A stretch of DNA of 64,000 bases from Antedon mediterranea (Eukaryota > Echinodermata > Crinoidea > Comatulida > Antedonidae). Below, piece by piece: positions 51,301-63,300 of the stretch. The stretch's first letter is position 1, and every line of letters starts with the position of its first letter. The notes beneath the pieces were generated by a model. It did not search any database. It saw only the letters and a list, made by a program, of their open reading frames with translations, and was not told where the DNA came from. The translations under genes were made by a program, and so were the position numbers. The stretch spans positions 15,939,001 through 16,003,000 of the forward strand of contig NC_092673.1 of the NCBI RefSeq assembly GCF_964355755.1. Direction: 5' to 3'.

Positions 51301-54300
51301 TAGATAGATATGGACTACCAGATAGCTATTAGAAATCTATGAGTATCATATCTATCTATCTACTGTCTACTTATAATAGCTATACAATGGGCTACCAGTA
51401 ACCTATTAATAGACATAAACAAACTGATAATAGCCAGTAACTGTTAATAAGCTATCTATTTTATACAATAGATAGATATGGACTACCAGATAGCTATTAG
51501 AAATCTATGAGTATCATATCTATCTATCTACTGTCTACTTATCATAGATACTAGGGCTACCAATAACCTATCAATAGACTGTTAACAAATAATTAATAGC
51601 CAGTAACTGTTAATAAGCTATCTATTTTATACAATAGATAGATATGAACTACCAGATAGCTATTAGAAATCTATGAGTATCATATCTATCAACTGTCTAC
51701 TTATAATAGCTATACTAGGGCTACCAATAACCTATCAATAGACTATAAAGAAACTGATAATAGCCAGTTAAATATTAATCAACTATCTATTTTATAGCTG
51801 GGAAGTAGTCGTTCCATCATTGACTCATTGAGTTAAAATCCTTAGTAGGCGAGATAATAAGGTCTGCTAAAAAACTACTAAAAATAGAGCTATTTCTACT
51901 TAAGTCTACTTAAATCTACTAATTTTTTTACTATGGGTAAAACCAATAGACAAATTCAAACTCCTCCTTCCCACATTCGCATTCGAGGAAAACAATTTAC
52001 GATAGGAGGAGATAAATATTGAATATAAAAATAAAACATTTTCTTGTTAATCCCATTTTTTGTTTCCACAATGAATGAATTTTCTTCACACATTTTTAAG
52101 CCAGCTTAAGAATACTATTTTTCTGTATGTAAAATTAAGCATCCCACAAAGCATAACCAAGCTCTACCAAGTGTATAAAGAACAGTGCCCTTATTGTAGG
52201 CCTTTAAAAATGCAATTCCAGGTCTATATTGGCAAAATTCAGCCCAAACCATGGTGGGCTCAAGTTCAAGTTATCTTTATTGTGTTTTCACACAGGTATA
52301 AAAACAAATTGGTTACTGGTCATAAAACTGAATATAAATAAAAACATTAAAAAAGTTCAAGGCATATTCGTTTATTTATTTTTTCCACTCACTTATATAT
52401 ATATATATATATATCATTTACATTTACATAACATAACATATATTAAATGTGGGTGGATGGAAGTCACAGTAAGTTCACTGAACTTTAAGTCGTGACTCCC
52501 GTATGCCTAAGTATACTAACATTGCTACAGAGTAGACTAAAATATAAATATATAATAGTGAAAGTACATAAAATAAAGAAATAAAAAAAAATTTAAATTA
52601 TAAAAGTTAAGATAAACCAGGCAATTATATAATATATGATAAAAGGGATAATGATAACAATTAGAGTACAATATGAAATATAATTAAATATGGTATAATA
52701 ACAAGTATAACGATACAATGTAGCGGAGATTATTGAATACCAGGGTGAAGGATTTAATGCCATGTATCACCACCAAATAAATAAGGATAAAAGATCGGCG
52801 AAAATTTATGTAGCATATTCTGACACCATTTTGTGTTTGAAATTAGATTTAAAACTAGAAAAGGAAGATTTCTGTTTAAGTTCATTTGAGAGTGAAGTCC
52901 AAAGTTTGGGACCAAAATAATACATAGAAAATCGTCGAGCCTTAACATTTAAATTATCAAGGATATAATTGTTAACAGAGGATCGGGTTTTATAGGAATG
53001 GCGTTCGTCAATTCTTGTAAATAAAGCATTAAAATGTGAAGGCAGTAAATTGTTAGATAAACGGTACATAAATGAGGCAACTTGTAATTTATTTAAATCA
53101 TAAATGTTTAAAACGTTAAATCTTTTAAAAAGTAATTTTGTATGGGCTCTAAATGATTCTCCCGCGCAAATCCGAAGTGCACGTTTTTGTAGTTTAAAAA
53201 GGCGGTCAATTTGAGTTTTCTCTAGACTTGTCCAGGGGCATAACGTATTAAATTTATCTAGAGTAATTGCCCAACATAAATTGGCATAAGAAAGGTAAGG
53301 CAAAACTAAAGTATTATAAAGGGTTAATAAGGTTTTTTGAGGGAAGATATGTTTTAATTTGTTCAATATTCCAACATTTCTAGAAACTAGATTACTGATT
53401 TTATTTATATGTAGTTTCCAAGTCAGAGAGGCATCTATGGTTACTCCTAAAAATTGGGTTTCATTAACTCGTTTGATCATTTTATTATCAATGTATATTT
53501 GTTCATTTAAAGAATTTGAAATTTTACGTTTAGAAAATATTATATAGTTCGTTTTGAATGTATTAAGAGTTAATTTATTGTGTTTGAGCCAATTTGAAAC
53601 TTTAAGTAACTCATCATTGACAATTTTAAACAAGGTATTTAATTTAGGATGAGAGAAAAAAATATTTGTGTCGTCAGCAAATAAGATAAAATTTAGTAAT
53701 TTAGAGCTGTTTGGTATATCGTTAACAAAAATCAGGAATAAGAGTGGTCCAAGAATCGATCCTTGGGGAACACCACAGGTTAAACGGGAATAGGAAGAGT
53801 TAAAATTATTTAAGGAAGTAAACTGAACACGATTGGAAAGGTAGCTTTTAATTAGTTTTAAAGGAAGGCCTCTGATACCGTAATTTGAAAGTTTATGAAT
53901 TAAAATATCGTGGTTAATAGTATCGAAGGCCTTAGATAAATCAAGGAAAATAATTTAATCATATTAAAAACTTACGATAGGTGGTCAATAATTCCTACTG
54001 CCAAATTCTGAATCATACCAGTTATTCATTTCAGGATTACTTTATTTTCACTTTACACAGTGAAACCATCCTAATTTGAACCGTATAGAAATGATTTAGA
54101 TTCAGGATCTCTGTCAAAAAATGTTGCATAACGCCTATATGTTTGGATGAGTTTGAGTTCCACACAATTTTTAGGACATAATTAATAACTTTAACTGTAT
54201 ACATTTTAGTTAAAAAAATACATTATTATTATAGTATATCCAGAATGAATGAGGTTTACCATTTTCATGTATAGTCGATTGCTTGTACACAGTCACCCAC

Positions 54301-57300
54301 AAGCTTTTATATAACCTTATACCATTGAAAAAGTTTAAAGATACCATATGACAATTCAAGAGTTTTGCCAAGCTGTGACTTTTAAAATAGTGTTTTTTAT
54401 GAAAATATGTAATATGTAATATTTTTGTTTTGTGCATTTTTTTAGATTTACCAAGTACTGTTGATGAGCAATTTCAAACACAATTTCAGAAACATAAAAG
54501 TGACAAACAGAAAACAAAACTTCTTAAGCCAGAGAGTGGTGAGTTTAAGAATAAGAGCTGCTGTATGTTTTATGATTGTATCTATATTATAATTTAACAG
54601 AATTGTGATTAAAATGGGATTTCAGTAAAGAGAGAATTAGACGCTAATGTTATTAAAAAAACATTTCTGAGCGGTACTGTAAAAAGGCGAAAAGTGTGCA
54701 ACTGATAACATAACAAATAACAAATGGAGAGATTTTATTTATCATAAATAAAACAAACAGTTGATTGTTTCCATTTAAAATACTATAATAATGGAATGAA
54801 GCTAGTTTGCAGATTTATGTGGCATGCTTGCTTGATTTTTGCTTGATTGTTGATTTTTAGGTTATATGCATTATCATGCGATCACGCACGTACAACCTTT
54901 CTTTAATAATATCATCATATTTTATTCACTTTTCAACTTTAATTTGCGTTATACGAGCACATCAAAAGTGACAGGCTACGCACGTGTAAATTTAAAAAAT
55001 GGTGAAAATATGCTAAATTTTAAAAATAATATAGATCGTCAGAAAGCTCAGGAACACATATTTTTTATTTCATTTTCTTGAAGTGTATGTATCATGTATG
55101 ATTTATTATGAAATTAAGAGTACAAAAGTTGATAAGTCATCATTAATTGCATTTTAAATTTTAAAAAATTTATTTCGACAATCAAAAAATTATGACATTT
55201 TCTTAGGCCAAAATAACAAACTTTAACTTTCTTCTTTCAAAATAAAAGTTCATATATTAAAGTTAAAAGTATATAGTTTGACAGTGCATCATTTTTTAAC
55301 ATTTTTAAAGATGTCATCATAGTAAAAAATTATAATTCATTGCGGTATATAATAATCTATCTGCGCCAAAGTGGTTACTGCATAGTAAATACACGGAGGA
55401 ATCTTTCTACAACTTTTAGTCAGTTGTGTATAGGCTAAAATAGTCCTTGGCTGACTGCTAATAACTAATTGTACTGTATATTCATTACATTGGTGGTGGG
55501 GGGAGGGGAGGTGTTCTTCTAAACACCAAGCCCTTCAAAGTATAACTAATCTCTACCAAGTGTATAAAGTGTATATTTTACAAAATATTTATATTATACA
55601 AACATTTAGAGTGTTAATTGCATTTTAAGCAATAATACATTTAGAGCAATTATGACACATTGTACATTCTAGGCTGATGTTTAAATTTTTAATTTTTTTA
55701 CTATTAATATTTACAAAAGTGTAGCGTACACACATAATGGGGAACTAACGACTGGGGACAGTGGGCACGTTTTCTGAGCGTGCTTTAGTAGGACCAGAAA
55801 AGCCTTTAAAGGTGCAATTCCAGGTCTATATTGACAAAATTGTTTGACATCAGCCTAAACCATGGTGGGGCTCGAGTTATCTTTATTGTGTTTTGACAAA
55901 CAGGTATAAAAACAAAATTGGTTACTGGTCATAAAACAGAATATAAATAAAAACATTCAAAAAGTTCAAAGCATATTGAAAACTTACAATAGATGTTTTT
56001 AATCGCATTTCCTACTGCCTCATTCTGAATCATACCAGTTTATTCATTTCAGAATTACTTTATTTGCACTTTACCCATTGAAACCATGCTAATCAACCGT
56101 ATATTGCTTTAATTTCAACGATTTAGATTCAGGATCGCTGTCAAAAAATGTTGCAAACGTCTATATGTTTGGATGAGTTTGAGTTCCACAATTTTTTTTA
56201 GGACATAATTTAAATTAATAACTGTAGTTGTTAACTGTATACATTGTAGTTAAAAATATACATTGTTATTATTATTATTCAGAATGAATGATTGCTTGTA
56301 CACAATCACCCACAAGTTTTTGTAAGGCTTTGTATCACACAGAGCCTTATATAACCTTATACCATTGAAAAAAAAAAGCTATGACTTTTAATATAGTGTT
56401 TTTTATGAAAATATATAATATGTAATATTTTTGTTTTGTGCATTTTTTTAGATTTACCAAGTACTGTTGATGAGCAATTTCAGAAACCGACAAGTGACAA
56501 ACAGAAAACAAAACTTCTTAAGCCAGAGAGTGGTAAGTTTAAGAATAAGAGCTGCTGTATGTTTTATGATTGTATCTATATATAATTTAACAGAATTGTG
56601 ATTAAAATGGGATTTCAGTAAAGAGAGAATTAGACGCTAATGTTATTTAAAAAATCATTTCTGAGCGGTACTGTAAAAATGCGAAAAAGTGTCCAACTGA
56701 TAACAAATAACAAATGGAGAGATTTTATTTATCATAAATAATAACAGTTGATTGTTTCCATTTCCAAGAATGCTCGGGAACACATATTTTTTATTTCATT
56801 TTCTTGAAGTGTATGTATCATATGTATGATTTATTATGAAATTAAGAGTACAAAAGTTGATAAAGTCATCGTTAATTGCATTTTAAATTCCAAAAAATTT
56901 ATTTCGACAATCAAAAATTTTCTGACATTTTCTTAGGCCAAAATAACAAACTTTAACTTTCTTCCTTCAAAATAAAAGTTCATATATTAAAGTTAAAAGT
57001 ATATAGTTTGACAGTGCATCGTTTTTTAACATTTTTAAAGATGTCATCATAGTAAAAAATTATAATTCAATGCGTTATGTAATAATCTATCTGCGCCAAA
57101 GTGGTTACTGCATAGTAAATACACGGAGGAATCTTTCTACAACTTTTAGTCAGTTGTGTATGGCTCGGTGGTCTGTGCTCGTGTCTATGGCATTCAAGGT
57201 ACCAAGATCGAGTCTAACATTGGGAAAGGAAATAAGATTTTTTTTTATTATCCGTATTGTTTGTTCAATTTTATTTGTTAGTGTATAGATTATACACATA

Positions 57301-60300
57301 ATTTATAATGAAATCTAGATAAAAAGTAAGTAATGTCTTTATTTTTACTATGTAACAATGTTGTATGACATTATACGCGGAGGGATCTTTGATCGGATTG
57401 TGATACCGGCTATTGTATTCGCGTTAGCAAGATCCTATATTATAAATAATTAAAGATTCTGAGAAAATCAATCAATCAATATATCTTTTAAAAATCAATT
57501 ATCTTTATTTAAATCAATGCATATAACCTAATTCTAGTTTTTTTTTACTTTATTTACTCCAGATGTTTAAAAAATCTATTAAAATCTTGATTCAATTTTC
57601 AGATATTGCTGCACGTGAATTAGATTTTCAGAAAGCATACAATGAAGCCTTGAAAGATGGATCCGTTCCAGTCAATCTTGGAATGCTTAAAGTAATTGGG
57701 CAAGAAGGAGTGGGTAAAACATGCCTCATCAATGCATGTCTTGGAAAAGAGTAAGTAGTAGTTGTAGGACAGTGAAATGAACATTACAAAATATTTGTGA
57801 GTCAACTAAGAATTACAAGCCAGCCAACTTTTATTGATTTGTTTTTGATAAACTACCACTTTTTAAATATTGCAGTGATAGATAACAATAGTTGAATAAA
57901 AACGTCTATAAATATATAAATCGGTTTCTACAATAATCATAACACCATCAAATTTTCTATTGATTATAGAATTTACTTTTAGGCTTGTATTTAAAAAAAA
58001 GATCATACGAATGGTCGGATAACTTGACTTCCTAAATGTATAATTAATGAATATATTAAAATGGTTTTGAAGTAAAAGGAGAAAAGTGCATGTTTTACAG
58101 TACCTGTACTTAAAATGACTGAAGTTCATAGTTGGTTTCAAATATTTTTGCCAGATTTGAGGAAAGGCATGTAGTTACAGATGGCATAGCGGTGATAAGA
58201 ACAGCAAGCACAACATGGACAGAGGCTAAAGCTGATAGTGGTAAACATGAATACATTTAGCATATTACTCTTCCCACCATCATACGTTATGTAACAATAT
58301 TATCAATAATAATTATTATCATAGACACAGACAAGTCCACAATGAAATGGAGACATAGAATTGAATTCAATGCATACAACTGTAGTATGGTGTCACATAC
58401 ATTACAATTGTTACTCTATGATCCCTTTATAACGCGCAAGTTTACTGTATGTTACATTTTTAATATGATGATGTACAGTAATTGTAAATTTACATTGACA
58501 GTGGTAAAATACCCAAAGTATAGTCACATATGAACGTATGTACTGAAATAATATGTACACACTTTCTCTTTCTCTACAGGTAATACAATACAACAGTATA
58601 CAAAAATGGTCACTGACAAATTGAGAAAAAAGAAAACTGTAAATGTATGTCAGTAATAGTGTAATGAAAACGGGTCTAGGACAACTACCCCCTGGACAGC
58701 TACCACCCGGACAACTACCACCGGACAATAACCCCCTGGACAATCACTCTCCTAGGACAACTACCCCCTAGGAAAACTGCCCCCTAGGACAACTACTGTA
58801 CTAACTTCAAAACATAGGAAGAGAGATTGATCTTAAATGAAAGATTGTTTGATTGACTGGTGCTGCTAGGTAAACTGTATGTTCCTAGATTTATATACGG
58901 CATCTTCATGTCACACAAGAATAAAATAAGCCACCCCTTTATTTTTCAAGATTGGAATACGTTTTAATAATTTTATCAATTCTCGTTTAATGTAAAATAA
59001 CTGCTGACGATACGCATATTTAAAAAATCAAAAGCTTTCATATAAGATCAATCTCTCTCCCTATGTTTTGAAGTTCAGTAAGTTTTACAAGATCGTAATT
59101 ATAACTTAAGGTGTAGGTGTCATGATACAGGTGTGGCTGTTCAGAGGGTGTTGTTTTCCTAGGGGCATAGCAGTTGGATTAGAGGGTAGTTGTCCTAGGA
59201 GGGTAGTTGTCCTAGAGGGTAGTTGTCCTAGAGGGTAGTTGTCCTAGAGGGTAGTTGTCCTAGGGGGTAGTTGTCCTAGGGGGTAGTTGTCCTAGTGGGT
59301 AGTTGTCTGGTGGGAGTTGTCCTAAGGGGGTAGTTGTCCTAGAGGGTAGTTGTCCTAGGGGGTCATTGTCCGGGTGGTAGTTGTCCAGGTCGTAATTGTC
59401 CGGGTGGTAATTGTTCAGGGGGTAGTTGTCCGGATACGAATGAAAACATAAAATGAATAAAGTAGTACCTACAGGACTATTGCAAACCAGTCACTTAGGC
59501 TTTCTTTCTAAATGAATCAATGATGCATTATGAGCAGCTATTTCATTTTGTTTTTGCTTCAATCCTTTTAAAATTTACTCTAAAAATTAATTTGGTTTTG
59601 CTTTTGAGAGTAAATAATATTAGTTTTCTCTTATATTAAATTGTAAACAATACTGTATTTAACTTTGAATAAACATTTATTTCTTTTTTATATCCATATA
59701 TTGTTTTTGTTTTATGTGTCAGATTGACATGAAACCACCTATAGATGATGATGAGGATGGTATTGTTGTTGACTACAATAACGATGGCAACAATGATGGT
59801 ATGTAACTTGACCTTAAATTTTAATTATAATTACACAAGACAAAAACATTCTAATTATTCTTACATTTTTGTAGTAAAAGCATTAATAAAGAAGTTGCAA
59901 TCATCAGTTTGCAATTTCTGTCATTTTAAACATCATTGTCCCCAAAAAACATGAAAAATAAAGATTATTAAAATCAGACTATGGCGCTTGACCTTTGACA
60001 AGATCGCCTAAAATTTATAAATTAAACTTACGATACTTATTATTGTATATTCAGGAATAGCCGCTCCATAATCTCTTTGCCTTTCTTCTTTATATCTATA
60101 TTTTATTTTTTAAATTTATACTAACAAATATATATTTTTATTAATATTATAATCATAACAATAAATATTTTAAAAATATATAAAATATTATTTATCGCAT
60201 AATATGCAGTCTTGGATAATTATTTAATATACAAAATCATTACACCCAACCACGCCTACTACTTTCATCTCCTATATGCGGAACATCATTTGGATAATAG

Positions 60301-63300
60301 AACAAATCATACATCTACACATAATCAAGCATCGTATACTCTATCTCTAACAATATTTCAATCTTCTATCGACTAAAGCTGAAGTATAGTCGTTATCTCG
60401 GAACCGTTCTATGGTTACCACCAGGTAGGCTTGATTCATCAAGGCTTCTATGAATGGATGTACTGGTTGGGAGCAGAAAATCTAGTAGACCATACCCAGT
60501 ACCGTTTTGATTACGATCAATCGGGAATTTACCTCACGACGAGAATAGATTATTTTGTAGTCAATCACTTCTATAGAAAAAAAGGAAACACATATAAAAT
60601 AACAAAAAATAAATGGTTAAATTCAAGCAAAAACCCATTGGCTGGCAGTCATTTTGACTATTTTTTGCTTAAAATTACAGTTTTTTAGGTAAATACATTT
60701 TTTTCAATCCAATTTTTGGTCAAAGTGGATAACTATTAGGTGACATTCAAATTGCATATTTAAAAAAAAATTGTAAGAATTATTTTTTCAAGGGGACATA
60801 AATAAGTTCATAGTTATTTAAAATAATAAGATTATTACCGGTAATTAGATTTTCCTATTTAATGTAACTAAAGAAGTATAAAATTATGTTATCAGATTTA
60901 TAACTTAGAGGCAACCTATCTGTGTAACAATTATGGTGACGGTAATTTGGAGAAAACATGGCAGCAGCCATCCCACTCCTAGACAGTCCAAAGACGCTGT
61001 ACATGCAGGCTTGATGGGCATGTTTCTTAGTTAGCAATGTTAAACAAAGATGAACTAAAACACCTAATTAAAACCTTAAAAGGGGCTTACAAAGATGCTT
61101 ATTTTTTTGTATGAATCTAGAAGAATCAAAGTGAAATCACAGTCTTCTACACCTACTATATAATATACATAAATATATACTGGGCTTATACAAATTTGCA
61201 GATTAATAGTTTGTACATATTAAAGTATCCTTTCATATCTACCATCCCCTTACACTTACCGTCCCAGTGCGAAAGCTCATATGATGATAATGAAGACAAC
61301 TATACTCATAGTAACTTTTTAACTGACTGATAAATTAAAATTTTTGAAATAAAATTATGCTTGTTACGCTGTTTGTGGAATGACCAAAAAATTTGTTTCC
61401 ACTACAGGTACTGATACAGCTACTCAAGCTGTTCCATTTGATACAGATCAACAATTAGATAAGGATGTAATCAAGAAAGTTGAGGAAAAAAAGGAGGAGA
61501 CTTTGGAAGAAACATTCAACATCTGGGACCATGGGGGACAATTAATATACCATGGTCTACATCGGGTAAGTAGGTTTCTGTATAGACTAACATGATTGTA
61601 TGGCCAAGGTATAGTTGGACGTCTCCCGTTGTGGTGATCTGGTAGGCGCTTCACTGCTGGCTGCCGTTGGTCAGTGTCAGTGGTCAAGCTCACTTTTCAG
61701 TTAAGCTTGAGGACAACTATTAATACCTTTACCTTTTACCTTTATTAAAGTCTTTATTATATTAATATGTATTGTCCCCTGAAAAAATAATTCTTAACAA
61801 ATTTTTTTTTAATATTCTATTTTAATGTAACATAATAGTTATCCACTTTGACCAAAAATTGGATCGAAAAAAAAAATGTATATACCTGAAAAAATGTAAT
61901 TTAAAGCAAAAAATGGTCAAATTGGCTACCAGCCAATGGATTTTTATATTTTGTCATTTTATAAGTAAAAACATTATTTTTTTTTCGTTTTTTTTTTCAA
62001 TGGAAGTGATTAACTTTATTAAAACTACAAAATAAATATTCAAATTCTGATTTAATTAATCTTCATTTTTCATGTTTTTGGGGGACAATACATCTTTAAG
62101 GTCCACATACAATTAAAAATAATATTTGTTCATATGTTGTCAAAAGGCCTTCAAGAATATTAATCAGTCAATATTTAAATATTTTTGCAGATGTTCATGA
62201 CACTTCAAGCACTATATATTGTTGTGTTTGATCTCAGTAAACCCTTGGATGATCTTGCTACTTTCATTGATTCATCTGGAGTAAGTATTTCTAGAGCATG
62301 GCAGCAGTAAGGTATTGTGATTGAACAAGTCTTTTATAAGAACAGTTTTTAAAAACTAAGCATTTCTAGTTTAACTGTGGTTAATTGTTCTGTAATTCTT
62401 TTTCAGAGGAAATTTCAACATCATTGGACCAATCTCCAGTTCATATTATCTTACATCCTGTCAGTTTATTCTCATAGTCGTATTGTGGAAGAAGACAAGG
62501 AGAATGAAGTTGACAAACCAACTATCCTTATTGTGGGTACACATAAGGGGAAGCTTGGCTGGACTGAAGAACAGCAAAATGATGAGGTTAATACTTCTTT
62601 TGTTTCTATATTATTATAAATAGCCACAACCAAAGATACATTGCAGTTGTAACTGTTTTTAAATATTACTTTAAATAAATTACCAAATTGACACATTCTT
62701 ATTATGCGTAAACTGTTATTAAAATTATATACAAACAGGCAGAAAAGGCGTTTAAAATTATTCAAGATGTGCTTAAAACAAAACCATATGGAAATCATGT
62801 CTACCACAAATATTTTGCCATTGAAAACAGTCAACCAACTACAGATAAGAGCTTTAGTGATCTCAAACAAGTTATTGATACACTTATGAAAGCTTTAGAA
62901 AAGCCTTTTCCTTTAAAGTGGATGCGTTTTCGATGTGATCTACATGATCTAAGAGGAAAAAAACAGCCCTCCTTTTCTTTGTGTCCTTTAAAAGAGGTAA
63001 ATGGTATTTGTTTTGTTTACATTTTTCGAAATATTAAGGCGCAAGTATCTATCAAGTATCTAAAAAAAAAAATTTACGTTTCTAAATATAAGTACCCTTT
63101 AATTAAAAAATGTCCATAGACTAGCCAATTTAGATTACAATATCCAAAATCAAATTTTCATCTCAGATATTTGCTGCCATTGTTTTATTTATAAATTGTG
63201 TGTTTGAAAATACTGAGGTAATTAGCCATTGAAATTGAATATTTCAAACTATTTTTTCATGTAATACCCACATTTTTTATTTAATTCTGAATAATATTAA

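Noticed and set aside
57161-57235. Functional tRNA gene in a ROCO intron
   Set aside because: Box-like words exist but the acceptor and anticodon stems do not pair; at most a tRNA-derived remnant.
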